Shown here piece after piece: positions 10,546-22,197 of a DNA stretch of 64,000 nt. Numbering within the stretch: the first letter of the stretch is position 1; the number at the start of each line of letters is the position of its first letter. Made by a program: the position numbers and the translations under genes. The stretch is from Humulus lupulus (Eukaryota > Streptophyta > Magnoliopsida > Rosales > Cannabaceae): the NCBI RefSeq assembly GCF_963169125.1, contig NC_084795.1, forward strand, positions 262,937,042 to 263,001,041, given 5' to 3'. The notes below the pieces were generated by a model. The model made no database searches. It worked only from the letters and a program-made list of their open reading frames with translations, and was not told the DNA's origin.

Positions 10546-13500
10546 ATGGTGAGCCACACTCAAAGGATCGAAGCTCTTGAGAAGCGAGTAGGGGAACTGG
10601 ATGGCCTGGACGAGAGGGTCATGGATCTTTCCTCTGCAAGTCAGGACTCGGGATCGTCTGATGCAAACAATCGCATAGCTGCGTTGGAGAAGGAGAATGA
10701 TGTTCTTCTATCCAGAATTATTGCGTTGGAGAAAAGAAACACTACAACAAGTACTTCTGTTTCCCCGCGGTGGGAAGAGCGCATCGCGGAAGTGGAGCGC
10801 ATGCTAAAGGAACAAGAAGTTTCAATAAATGACACGACGGAAGATTGCAGGGAGGCAGTCAGTGTGCTCAGAGAAGAAATGGCTGAGCTATCTGCCAAGG
10901 TAAACCTGACCATGCGAGCGATTGGGAATGCCCCTGCAACAGGGCTGATAGGTATGGAATATGGCCGAGCCAAAGTACCCGAGCCGAGGCCCTATAATGG
11001 GGCCAGAGACGCAAAGGATTTGGAGAATTTCCTCTTTGACATGGAACATTACTTTAGAGTCGTGCGGGCCGATTCAGAAGATGGAAAGGTCGCCATGGCT
11101 ACCATGTATTTGTCGGGGGATGCCAAAGTGTGGTGGAGGACCAAATATGATGATATAGAGAATGGTAGGTGTACCATCACATCTTGGGCGGACCTGAAGA
11201 GGGAATTAAAGGCGCAGTTTCTGCCAGAAAATGTAGCTTACATAGCTCGTCGCCAGTTACGAGAGCTTAAACAAGTCAGGACAGTCCGAGAGTATGTAAA
11301 GAGATTTTCGGGACTGATGCTCGATATTAAAGACATGTCTGAAGTGGACAGGCTCTTCTGCTTCCTCGAGGGATTGAAACCATGGGCCAAGCAAGAACTT
11401 CAAAGACAGCGGGTGACTGATCTAGCCACCGCTCAAGCTGCTGCCGAACGCTTAACAGACTACACTCCGGAGAGTAGCCTGCTGAAAAGGGCTACCCCTC
11501 CAGCCAGCTCAAGTAGCGCCGGGAGTAAGAAGTCTGGGAAGTCCTGGCAGGGTAAGAGTGGGGGAGAGAAGAGGACAGCTGAGTCCAATTCTTCCAGTGG
11601 GACAGATGCTGCTGTAGGGAAGAAGCCGCTAGCTTGTTGGATTTGCAAAGGCCCACACAAGTCGGCAGTTTGCCAATTCCGGGGCAAGATAAATGCCTTC
11701 ATTGGCCAAGAACAACAGGGTGAAGGAGAAGAGGAAGAAGAAGAGTACGCGCACATGGGCGCTGTCCGCCTGTTGAACGCTCTCAAGAAGCATGGCGAGA
11801 AAGGGAAGAAGACCCTGGGGAAAGGGCTAATGTTCGTGGATGCCGCTATCAATGGCAAGCCTGCCAAAAGCGTGATGATTGATACTGGCGCCACCCACAA
11901 CTTCATCTCTGAACTCGAAGCAAAGCGACTGGGACTAAAGCTGGAGAAAGATGCAGGCCGCATGAAGGCGGTCAACTCCAAAGCCTTGGCCACATCTGGC
12001 GTGGCTAGAGGGGTAAAAGTGAAGATCGACACGTGGGAAGGGCAGACTGATTTGGTGGTCGTCCATATGGACGACTTCGATGTAGTTTTGGGAATGGACT
12101 TTCTAACCGAGAAAGGTGCCATTCCAATTCCTGCCACTGGAAGCTTACTCATAATGGGAGAGACTCCTTCAATGGTACCTGCAAAGGTGAAGCCACCCTC
12201 TGCTGTGAAGCTTCTATCAGCTTTACAGTTCAAGAAGGGTGTGAGGAAGCAGGAGCCGACTTATGTAGCTGTACCCACCGTGTTCGAAGAAGTAGTGAAA
12301 GAAATTGTTCCACTAGAAATTACGAGGGTCTTGAAGGTGTATGGGGACGTGATGCCAGATAGACTCCCCAAAGCCTTGCCACCAAAGAGGGGGATTGATC
12401 ACCAGATAGAGCTGGTGCCTGGAGTGAAACCTCCAACAAAAGCGCCATACAGAATGGCACCCCCTGAGCTAGAAGAATTGAGGAAGCAATTAAAAGAGCT
12501 ATTGGAGGCAGGCTTCATCAGACCGTCGAAGGCGCCATATGGCGCACCGGTGCTATTCCAGAAGAAGCACGATGGGAGCTTGAGACTGTGCATCGACTAT
12601 AGGGCTCTCAATAAGGTGACAGTTCGCAACACATACCCCATTCCTCTAATCGCTGATTTGTTCGACCAGCTAAGTGGAGCCAAATACTTCACGAAGTTGG
12701 ACTTGAGATCGGGCTATTATCAGGTGAGGATTGCAGATGGGGATGAACCAAAGACTACGTGTGTTACTCGATATGGAGCATTTGAGTTTCGAGTAATGCC
12801 GTTTGGGTTAACAAATGCACCTGCTACCTTTTGTACACTAATGAACCAAGTATTCCACGAGTATCTAGATAAGTTCGTGGTGGTGTACTTGGATGACATC
12901 GTGGTTTATAGCGCCACGATAGAGGAGCATCAAGAACACTTGGCTCAAGTGTTTCAGAAGTTGAGAGAGAACCAGCTATATGTGAAGCGAGAGAAATGCT
13001 CGTTTGCACAGGAGAGCATCAAGTTCTTAGGCCACGTGGTGGAACGTGGCCGTATTCGTATGGATCTGGATAAGGTGAGGGCAATCCAGGAATGGAAAGC
13101 CCCCACAAACGTGAAAGAACTCCGCTCCTTCTTGGGCCTAGCCAACTACTATAGACGATTTGTGGATGGCTACTCAAGAAGGGCGACACCCTTGACCGAA
13201 CTTCTAAAAAAGGGTGTGATTTGGGCGTGGACTGACAAATGTGCTGAAGCGTTCAGAAGTTTGAAGGAAGCCATGATGAAGGGTCCTGTTCTTGCCTTGC
13301 CAACTATTAGCAAGCCCTTCGAAGTACAGACAGATGCATCAGATTATGCCTTGGGAGGGGTACTAGTACAAGAGGAGCACCCGGTCGCATACGAAAGTCG
13401 CAAGCTGTCTGAAGCTGAGAGGAGGTATACTGCCCAGGAGAAGGAGCTCCTCGCAGTTATACATTGCTTGCGAGTGTGGAGGCATTACTTGCTGGGGTCA

Positions 13501-15177
13501 AAGTTCGTAGTGAAGACGGATAATGCAGCTGTGAGTCATTTCCTTACTCAGCCGAAGCTGACCCCTAAGCAGGCTCGATGGCAGGAGTTTGTGGCGGAAT
13601 TCGACTTCCGTTTTGAGCACAGGGCAGGACACTTAAAACAGGCAGCTGACGCCTTGAGTCGCAAAGCGGAGTTGGCGACTTTAAAGATCATGGCTAGCTT
13701 GTCGGCTAGCGTGGTGAACACTCCACTTAAGGAACGCATTAAAGAAAACCTGGAGAAAGACCCAGTTGTCAGGACCATCCTGAAGCTCGTCAAAGAAGGC
13801 AAGACTCGCCAGTTCTGGGTGGAGGATGACCTTCTGTGGGCTAAAGGGGGGCGCTTGTATGTTCCAAAAGCTGGAGATTTGCGAAGGACATTACTAAGTG
13901 AGTGTCATGACACTCTGTGGGCAGGTCATCCAGGGTGTCATGCCCTTTTGAAGCAGGGATACTACTGGCCACAAATGCGGGACGATGTAGTGGAGTACAC
14001 CAAGACCTGTCTGGTCTGCCAGCAAGACAAGGTCGATAGGAACAAGACACCTGGGTTGTTGGAGCCCTTGCGAGTCCCAAGCCGACCGTGGGAGAGCGTG
14101 TCGCTTGACTTTATCACCAGTCTTCCGAAGACAGGAGATTTAAGTGCGATCTTGGTGGTCGTGGATAGATTCTCGAAGTATGCAACATTCATCCCAGTGT
14201 CGAAGTACTGTTCGGCAGAAGAGACAGCCAGACAATTTTTCAAACATATTGTCAAATATTGGGGAGTGCCCCAGAACATAGTCAGTGACCGAGATGGAAG
14301 ATTCACGGGGACGTTTTGGTCCGAATTATTCAATCTCTTGGGGTCACAACTGAATATTTCCTCGAGCTACCATCCGCAGACAGATGGGCAGATATAAAGA
14401 TTCAATGGGATGTTGGAAGAGTACTTGCGCTACTTTGTCAATGCCAATCAGAAGAATTGGCCGCAACTACTCGATGTAGCTCAATTTTGTTTCAACTCTC
14501 AAAAGAGTTCTTCGTCGAATAAGAGCCCTTTTGAAGTTGTTAATGGACAGCAGCCACTGTTACCCCACACAGTGGATGAATATCGCGGTCGAAACCCGCG
14601 AGCCTTTCACTTCACAAAAGACTGGAAGAAAACGACAGAGATTGCCCGAGCTTATTTAGAAAAAGCATCGAAAAGAATGAAGAAGTGGGCTGATCAGAAG
14701 CGCAGACCACTGGAGTTCAAAGCAGGTGACTTAGTGTTAATCAAGCTGAGGCCCGAACAGTTGAGATTCCGAGGGGACAAAGACATCAGACTCGTCCGCA
14801 AGTACGAGGGTCCGGTCTCAATCATCTCAAAAGTTGGCCTAACATCATACAAAGTCGAACTACCAGCCTGGATGAAGATACACCCGGTCCTTCATGTCAG
14901 CAACTTGAAGCCGTATCACGAAGATCCAGCAAATCCAGCGCGCAATCAGTCAACCAGAGGAGGAGTCATCGTTCAGCCAAGGAGCAAGCATCAACCTGAA
15001 GAAATCCTGGCGGAAAGGACGGTCACCACTGACCGTAAAAAGCATAAAGAATATCTGGTAAAATGGAAGGGGCTCGCTGACGACGAGATCAGCTGGGAAA
15101 GGGCGGAAGACTTGAAGAAGCTCACGCGGAAGATTGAAGATCTACAAGCTACTTCGTCGAGGGCGCCGAAGGATTGA
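10546..15177 (+). pseudogene. Chromovirus Gag-Pol polyprotein with one in-frame nonsense codon
   Basis: A single frame of 1543 codons runs from ATG at 10546 to TGA at 15175-15177. The frame is open upstream into the LTR, but 10546 is the first ATG. Order (residue numbers from this ATG): a coiled-coil Gag N-terminus of heptad-rich ALEK repeats (about 10-100), capsid, CCHC knuckle [13 protein letters not shown] (364-376), protease DTGATHNF (446), reverse transcriptase YLDD (781-784), RNase H QTDAS (928), integrase zinc finger with CLVCQQ (about 1126-1164), integrase core with Asp at 1188 (SLDF) and 1248 (VSDRD), and chromodomain (about 1480-1540; EYLVKWKG). TAA at 14395-14397 (codon 1284) is the only visible break. 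It lies 36 codons after the second Asp, where the DDE catalytic Glu is expected. The frame resumes at once with RFNGMLEE. Translation should end inside integrase, so chromodomain and part of the core would be lost. Confidence 0.93.
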
Positions 15178-15188
15178 GTGGGGGAGAG
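15172..15188 (+). other. Polypurine tract of the chromovirus
   Basis: GATTGAGTGGGGGAGAG overlaps the stop codon of gag-pol and ends exactly at the 3' LTR start. Confidence 0.88.
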
Positions 15189-15802
15189 TGTGGCGTGCTG
15201 CCCCTTTGGCACACCCACATGGGGCCATTTTGTAATGAGCATGCCTTGGTGCTTGATCATTAGTCAAGTCTTGCACCAAGCAACCTCATGGGATAAGGTA
15301 GTGGCAGTTTTGTAATATTGCATATGTCTCCCAGACAAAAATCATATATGTTCCTGGGAAGAATTTATTTCCCTAGAAGGCTCCTTAGGGGGAGGTGACC
15401 TGGTGACTTAGGGAAGCACCATGGCCATCAGCAGATAGGGGCCAAAGCTGTGTACTCACTTGCCCTATCAAGGCTATATATTAATGAAATAACATTTATC
15501 CATACTTGCCCCTGTGTACTTCCTTGTTGCTTATGTGTTACTTGTTTGTTACCTTCGTTGGGCCTTTGTGTGCCACTTGCCTTGTTGTGTGCTTTGTGTT
15601 GTGTGGACATTCCTAGGAATGACTTGCTTTGTGCTTGCTCATACTTCGTTATTGCCCGTTGCATGTCCGAGATGTGTATGTGGCTAACCGCTGAGTCTGT
15701 TTGCCTGTAGGTGTGTGTTGTAGGCTGACTTGCTAGCTTGAAGAGTCTGCAAGTGCCGCACGTTCCGTCTAGTTGGAATCCCCAAATAGCTGGCCCGTGA
15801 CA
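15189..15802 (+). repeat. 3' LTR of the chromovirus
   Basis: This copy is 614 bp, the same length as the 5' LTR, with the same TG...CA ends, and is followed directly by the TSD CTTCG at 15803-15807. Confidence 0.95.
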
Positions 15803-15807
15803 CTTCG

Positions 15808-16179
15808 CGCCTCGCAAAGCCACAACCCCACCTCACGAGACCCTCTGTCTTGCGCATGTGCACCCAGCTGCGTCGTGCCTCACGAAGTCACATCCCCGCC
15901 TCGTGAGACCTTCTCTCTCGTGCATATGCACCTAGGTGCATCGCGCCTCGTAAAGCCACAGCACCACCTCACGAGACCCTCCGTCTCAGATATGTGCACC
16001 TAGCTGCATCGCGCCTTGCGAAGCCACAACCCCACCTAGCGAGACCCTCTATCTCGCGCATGTGCACCTAGCTGCATCATGCTTCGCAAAGCCACAGCCC
16101 CGCCTCATGAGACCCTTCGTCTCGCGTATGTGCACCCAGCTGCATCGTACCTCATGAAGCCACAACCCCACCTCGCGAG
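15808..16179 (+). repeat. 68-bp tandem repeat array in the Tat-like LTR, right portion
   Basis: This is the continuation of the array cut at 9886: the rest of unit 5 and units 6-10, in register once one TSD copy is removed. Units vary by point substitutions but all ten keep 68 bp. Confidence 0.95.
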
Positions 16180-17007
16180 ACCCTCACCTCGCGCATAGGC
16201 ACCAAGTTGCCTTGTGAAGAGGCCTTACCTCTCTCCCTGAGATAAGCACCACCAACGAGGCACATTCTCCCTTGTAGGTCTCAGAAGGTGTAGAGTCAAG
16301 GACCTCTTGAACATGCGTTTGGAGAAGGATAGAGAAGACCCCACCATGATTCAGCATAAAGTCAGAAATCTTGGGAACGACGAAGGATGTCACCCATGAT
16401 AACATATTAGGATTTCAATACTTTAATTTCGTAGGAACAAGGTATCTTGGGAGGGTGACAACCTACGTATGAGTTGAGGAGCTCGTAAAGGTACGTAATG
16501 CACCTACAAACCAAGAGGACTTAGGGCACATACACAATGTCCACGCCAGAAAAATAGTGTCAGTACAAGAATGGTACATAGCAAGGACTCCCTCAGCATG
16601 CTTATGAGATCCCTACCCGAAAAGTAGTGGAGGTACAACATGGAACCAAGGCAAGAGTACTTTTGTAGACCCCTTAAACGTACTAAAGTAAACCACCACT
16701 CCTCCAACACCACTACCACCTGTGCTACTACCCTGGTAGTGTACCTGTGTACTATTTTGTCCCCAGGGACCACCATGTATCAAGGGCCATTAGAGCCCAG
16801 CTATAAATAGACCTTCGCCCATCAGACTAAGGGGTTGGAAAATTCATTGTATACTCAGAATATTAAGCAATATATGATTTTTTACTCCATTGTTGATTTT
16901 CACATATCTTTCCTTAAGCACATTCAAAGTTCTTTCTTAGCCATTCTCGTAGTAAGCTTCGAGTTTTCTGACCTAACATCGTTGATGAGTTCTCACCATC
17001 AACAGTT

Positions 17008-17025
17008 TGGCGCTGTCTGTGGGAA
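17008..17025 (+). other. Primer binding site of the Tat-like element
   Basis: TGGCGCTGTCTGTGGGAA begins three bases after the LTR end at 17004. The TGGCGC start is the usual form for Athila/Tat elements, but I cannot assign the tRNA from the sequence alone. Confidence 0.75.
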
Positions 17026-17072
17026 GAACAAATAAAAAATAGTAGTTCCTCCATTAATTTCAGTATGAAAAC

Positions 17073-18749
17073 ATGCCCAGGCATTCAAAATGCCTACAAT
17101 ACCACCAACAAGTGGAGGTTCACCTAGATGGAACCCAGCTAAGGGTGTCCATTAGGGATCCTCCCCCGCCGATGAATCGAGTGTCAATGAATCTGCCCAA
17201 AGACAAGAGGAAGAAGTATCATCCCCTGCCACCCATCCTACACCGGACCCTATAGCATATGCCACTTCTCCAATGAAGGGTTGTACAACTCACCCTCTGC
17301 CATGGCCACCGGTGGCCCCAAGTCTGAACCATCAGGACTCAAGTCCCTCCAAACAGAGACATGTTAAGCGCCCATGAGTACACTCAGTGAGTTCAAGTTT
17401 CAAAACTTGTCGCTATGAAGGTGAAATACATGACCTACACTTGAAAAACCAAAGGTTGTAGGCCACCGTGGAGAACATGCAAGAGGTACTCAATGACTTG
17501 TTACATGAAAACTCTGATGCTCCCCTCTCTAAGCATAAAGATAGGGAACCTGTACAGGGAGAAACCACCATACCCATGGACGGTGGAAAAATGCAACTCT
17601 CCACTAGTCATACCCCTTGCCCAGGACGCAAGGAAGATTATACACCAACGACGCAACCTGGCGAGAACCCCACCTACGGGAGGTGCGAACCCAAGGCCAC
17701 CTCCAAAAGAGCTTCACCCGACTTGACAGGAAACTTAACCAGAGAGAGTCTGAGGTAAAAACCACACCCCCTGTAGCTTCCAAAAGTGCTTCACTCGACT
17801 TAAGGGATAAACTTAACCAGAGAGGGTTCGAGGTAAAAACCACACCCCATGCAGCTCCCCTGATGGAAACAACCAAAGCAAGAGTTCACCCTAAGAACCT
17901 AAGAGACTCCACTGAAATGCAAAGCCTTTGAAGCAAGATTATCACTTGACCTTAGGGGCACAGAGACGATGAAGAGTTCGACCACGAGTTGCCCTTCACA
18001 AGGGAGATCCAGGTTGAAGAACTTCCCACCAACTTCAAAGAGCCTCGCATGACTCTGTACAAGGGCACTACGGACCCAAAGTATCACTTAGACACCTTTC
18101 AACGACTTGATGAAGTTAAGGGGGGTCAACAGTAGGGCAAGGTGCCATTGCTTTGTCATTATACTTTGCATACAAGTGGTTCAAGAGGTTAAGGCCAGGA
18201 ACAATCAAGTGATGGTACCAATTCTCTGCCAAATTTCTTCAGCAACACCATGCGATCCGTGATTATGTTATGCCAAGTACCAGCCTCGCTAACATAAAAC
18301 AAGGTGAGAACGAAAGTATGAAGAGCTATATCCATAGGTTCAATATGGAAGCAACAAAGCTAGGAAGTTCAACTAAAGCAAAGCTCAAGATGGCTATTAC
18401 AGCCGGAGTTCATCCAGGAAGCAAGTTATGGGATAACATGCTCAAGAGAGAGGTTACACAATTAGATGACTTCTTCGAAAGAGCACAGAAGTATATACGT
18501 GTGAAAGAGGGCCATGAGAACTTGCATGTTGGGGTAAGCAAACCTTCCTCCAATCCCCACCAATACGTCTGGAGACTCCATGTAGAAGAGATCATTCTGA
18601 TAGAGAAGTCACCTCAATTGGCCTCCAAAAGTAGAAGTGGTAGTTTTTTTTCTTTATTTGAGTTATGCCTCGTAAGGAATCAAAAGTGTCACCATAGTTG
18701 GCCTCCCATAGATGTAACTTATCTTGGTAAGATCCAAGAGGTCACTTAG
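17073..18749 (+). pseudogene. Tat-type gag, frame-broken
   Basis: Segments of Tat-lineage Gag can be read in changing frames. 17073-17255 and 17468-17758 are proline- and charge-rich N-terminal parts. About 17975-18170 reads like the capsid start (FTREIQVEELP, then EPRMTLYKGTTDP). 18270-18749 reads SLANIKQGENESMKSYIHRF and on into the KMAITAGVHPGS region. Several frame changes and stops separate them. Nothing after 18749 resembles a CCHC knuckle, protease or polymerase. The protein would form the particle shell in an intact element. Confidence 0.75.
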
Positions 18750-20256
18750 TTGACCCGAGGGTGTAACATGAAAATAACATTGTGCTTACCCTTGCACACT
18801 GCTTACTATTACTAATGTAAGGCACCTATCTTATATATTACATCTCTCATCTCCAAGGACACTTATGTGACATGCATACTGCCATTGTCAATTGAAATTT
18901 TCAAAGCATATCAGAGAGAACAAAAAAAAAAAGTGCTTGCAAAGATAGATCCCATAAACCACTTGGGAGGTTTATACCCAGCCTCAACAGGGACCTAGCC
19001 ATGTGCAAAATAGGTGCCTAGCCTCGCGAGTCTCAACAGGCACCTAGCCATGTGCAAAATAGGCGTCTAGCTTCGCGAGTCTTAACGAGCGCCTCACCAT
19101 GTGCAAAACAGATGCCTAGCCTCGTGAGATATATATAAAAATACTTACGATATATATATGTATGAGTAGTGAAGCTTATAAGACAACATCCAGATCTATA
19201 AGGACTAGCTACCCTTATAGAGTTTAAAAAAGTCAAAAGATCCCTTAAAAGTGACTTCCTCACAAACACACCCACCCTACAAAGGAACCACATCGTAGAA
19301 GATAAAAGAGGAGCCCCAAAGAGATCCCCAAGTCTAGATCGACCAAGTCGCCTTACCAAGGGAAAATGGACCATGAAAATAAGCGTTTGCGAGGCTTCAC
19401 AAGTACTATTTACCTATAAGGGTCTCGACCCAAGGGGAGATCACATCAGCGGCCAAGAATGCCCCTCATAATATTCCTAGGTCGACCAAGGTCACTAGCC
19501 CAAAAAAGGTCTCAAAGAAGACGCTTGTGGAAAGGGTCTCAAAGAAGATGCTTGCAAAAAGGGTCTTGAAGAAGACGCTTGCAAAAATAGTACCATGCAT
19601 AATGACGAGAAGGATACTTCTCGCACAAAATAAAATGCATGCACAAAAATATATAAAAGGATAGTGAGAACCCAAAGGGTCAACATATCCTTACAAGTAG
19701 TCAAGGTGCACCAACAGACACGAATCACACGTAGTAGAGAGGTCCCAAAGGGAACCCTTTCAAAATAAAGCTATTGGAAATATTAATATGAGGACCTACA
19801 AAAGTTCCTCACAAAAAAAAAAAAAAAAAAGAACGGCTTCTCAAAGTCTCATACCAATGAGAGAAAGGAAAAGGGATTTACACTTCCCTTATTCTTGTGT
19901 GAACATGGTATATCTGAAAGAGTTGCAAGATAAAAGGGCCTTGTGTCGTAGGCTCTTGGAGAAATGTGCCCGCGATGCGAAGTCATAATTCAGTAGCCTT
20001 CAAATGGAATCCACCCGCATCGCAAGGTTGCAATGCAAAGTAAACTTTGGGATATATCTTATTGATATCCATTTCACAAAACGAGAGGCATCTCAACTCA
20101 TACTTTACCAAGTGTGAACGATGGAAATCCTCCCTCAACTTTGGCTGCCAATTGAGTTCGCTTCCTACCTTAGACATTCCTCATAGCACCACCAGAGCAT
20201 AGTAAGTGTAGAATCATAACAAGTCTACAAAGCTGGCTAAAGACCTCCTCATAGAC
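18750..20256 (+). other. Non-coding internal part of the Tat-like element
   Basis: No domain is recognisable on either strand. Visible features are short direct repeats. CCTAGCCATGTGCAAAATAG with GCGAGTCT recurs three times at 18990-19130. GGTCTCAAAGAAGACGCTTG-type units recur three times at 19509-19585. There is an A-run near 19810-19830. In an autonomous relative this space would hold pol. Confidence 0.6.
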
Positions 20257-20276
20257 TTGGGGGGGGGGGGGGCAAG
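20257..20276 (+). other. Polypurine tract with 14-G run of the Tat-like element
   Basis: CTTGG leads into a run of 14 G (20259-20272) and then CAAG directly before the 3' LTR start at 20277. The position fits a polypurine tract. The length of the G run may be affected by sequencing. Confidence 0.65.
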
Positions 20277-21855
20277 TGTGGATGCCAAAAATCCACAAGG
20301 AAAAATATATGATCCCGTGTTAAAATGAGTAAGGGTCTATGAACATGAAACAATTGACCCAACAAGAAACACAAGCTAAGTTATAGAGTTTGGGCTAGCC
20401 TGGAGCCTAAGGCCTTATTACTTATATAAGGATGGGCCTTATTGTGCAAGATGACCTCTGTGGATGCGAAAAAAATGTAACACACTCCCGAGATAGTCCT
20501 GGGAGACCATGGGTCAAATGATGAAACCTTTGCTCCTCGCAACCTTGGTTGCAATGTTGCAAGGTCCCAGACATGCCCTCACTGTGCACTCGCAAGACCC
20601 TCCATCTCGCGCATATGCACATGGCTGCATCGCGCCTTGCGAAGCCACAACCTCGCCTCACGAGACCCTTTGTCTCGCGCATGTGCACCCAGCTGCATCG
20701 CGCCTCGTGAGACCCTCTGCCTTGCGCATATGCACCCAGGTGCATCGCGCCTCGCGAAGCCACAACCCTGCCTCGCGAGACCCTCTGTCTCGCACATGTG
20801 TACCCAACTGCGTCGTGCCTCACGAGACCCTCCATCTCGCGCATGTGCACCCAATTGCGTCGTGCCTTGCGAAGCCACAGCCACGCCTCATGAGACCCTC
20901 CATCTCGCAGACATGCACCCAGCTGCATCGCACTTCGCGAAGCCATAACCCCACCTCGTGAGGCCTTCCATCTCGCATATGTGCACCCAGCTGCATCGCA
21001 CCTCACGAAGCCACAACCTCGTCTTGTGAGACCCTCACCTCTCACATAGGAACCAAGCTGCCTTGTTGAAGAGGCCTTATCTCTCTCCCTGAGATAAGCG
21101 CCACCAACGGGGCACATTCTCCCCTGTAGGTTTGACAAGATGTAGAGTCAAGGACCTCTGAACTTGCATTCGAAGAAGGTTAGAGAAGACCCCACCACGA
21201 TTCAGTATGAAGTCATAAATGGTGGGAATGAAGAAGCATGTCACCCATGATGACATATCAAGATTTCAATACTTCAAGTTTGTAGGAACATGGTATCTTG
21301 GGAGGGTGAGAACCTACGTATGACTCGAGGAGATCGTAAAGGTACATAATGCACCTACAAACCAAGAGGAGTTAGGGCATAGACACAATGTCCACGCTAG
21401 ACAAATAGTGGCAGTACAAGAATGGTACATAGCAAGGACTCCCTTAGCACGCTTATGAGGTCCATACCCAACAAGTAGTGGAGGTACAACATGGTACCCA
21501 GGCAGGAGTAATTTTTTAGACCCTTGACACGTACTAAAGCCGACCACCACTCCTCCAACACCACTACCACCTATGCTACTACCATGGCAGTGTACCCGTG
21601 TACTATTTTGTCCCTAGGGACCACCATGTATCAGGAGCCATTAGAGCCCAACTATAAATAAACATTCACCCCTCAGACTAAGGGGTTGGAAAATTCATTG
21701 TATACTTAGGCTATTACGCAATATACGATGTTTTACTCCATTGTTGATCTGCACTTATCTTTCCTCAAGCCCATTCTAAGTTCTTTCTTGGTCAGTCTCT
21801 TACTAAGCTTCGAGTTTTCTGACCTAACATCGTTGACGAGCTCTCACCGTCAACA
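20277..21855 (+). repeat. 3' LTR of the Tat-like element
   Basis: The LTR is 1579 bp, from TGTGGATGCC to CCGTCAACA. Its TATA box (CTATAAATAA) is at 21652-21661, the equivalent of 16801 in the 5' LTR. It is 246 bp shorter than the 5' copy, and the 68-bp array accounts for all of this. Confidence 0.9.
20597..21030 (+). repeat. 68-bp array, contracted copy in the 3' LTR
   Basis: Seven units: five of 68 bp and two (units 2 and 4) of 47 bp, total 434 bp. Both short units lack the same 21 bp between two GCCTC words, as expected for deletion between direct repeats. Confidence 0.93.
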
Positions 21856-22197
21856 AATTTCTTCAATCTTGGGCCACTAAAGGAGACATAAGTTATTATT
21901 CAATTAGTTGATCAAACTAATTCTTATCATTTAGGGTTAGTTGAAGATGTTTTGGTAAAAGTTGATGGATTGGTCTTTCCAATTGATTTCTATATACGTG
22001 AAATGGAGGATGCATCAATACCCAATTCAACATCGGTTTTATTTGGGAGGTCATTCTTGATGATAACAAATACAAAACTGGTTGTGAGAGCAGGGACGCT
22101 GACAATGGAATTTGATGGTCAAGATATCAAATTCAATGTGTTTGATTTCACTGGTGAGGTCAAAGGGAAAGAGACTTCATTGAAATATCCAACATAA
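21856..22197 (+). pseudogene. Athila-like protease, right part
   Basis: This continues the protease interrupted at 9258. It reads NLGPLKET, then VEDVLVKVDGLVFPIDFYI, LFGRSFLMI and GTLTMEFDGQDIKFNVFD, all typical of Athila proteases downstream of DLGAS. It contains a stop near 21890 in the reading that matches the family. The frame ends at 22197 with no reverse transcriptase after it. Confidence 0.82.

Larger units (their letters stand above)
9887..15802 (+). mobile_element. Young chromovirus (Ty3, Galadriel- or Reina-like), 5916 bp
   Basis: The element has 614-bp LTRs, a primer site, a single long gag-pol frame, a polypurine tract, and perfect TSDs CTTCG (9882-9886, 15803-15807). The two LTRs are equal in length and differ at about 5 positions (0.8%) by eye. 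At an assumed 1.3e-8 substitutions per site per year this is some 0.3 million years; the rate is an assumption, not a result from this window. A CCHC knuckle, DTGA protease, YLDD reverse transcriptase and C-terminal chromodomain place it among chromoviruses. The clade within them needs an RT tree. It is by far the best-preserved element here. Confidence 0.95.
9259..17004 (+). repeat. 5' LTR of the Tat-like element, split by a chromovirus
   Basis: The LTR starts TGTGGATGCA and ends CCATCAACA just before the primer site. Without the insertion (9887-15807) it is 1825 bp. The core promoter is a clear CTATAAATAG at 16801-16810. A 68-bp tandem repeat array (10 units) fills its centre. Outside the array it has 1145 bp, exactly as many as the 3' LTR. 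Confidence 0.88.
9259..21855 (+). mobile_element. Tat-like non-autonomous LTR element (gag only), host of a nested chromovirus
   Basis: Two LTRs (9259-17004, interrupted; 20277-21855) flank a 3272-bp internal region with a TGGCGCTGTCTGTGGGAA-type primer site, a decayed gag and a poly-G polypurine tract, but no protease, RT, RNase H or integrase. The LTR arms differ at about 8% over the first 320 bases, so this is an old insertion. It interrupts the Athila protease between the codons read at 9258 and 21861. The flanks share CTTC (9255-9258 and 21861-21864), but five bases lie between the LTR end and the right copy, so the exact TSD is unresolved. With gag but no pol it resembles TR-GAG or LARD-type elements. 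Confidence 0.8.

Noticed and set aside
11460..12233. 257-codon minus-strand frame
   Set aside because: Antisense shadow of the chromovirus gag-protease region.
9579..16179. Regularly spaced repeats resembling a CRISPR array
   Set aside because: The 68-bp units are contiguous tandem repeats without unique spacers, inside a plant LTR.
20422..21138. 238-codon open frame on the minus strand, and similar ones in the other array copy
   Set aside because: It is produced by the 68-bp repeat (68 is not a multiple of 3, so all frames are sampled) in GC-rich DNA with few stops.
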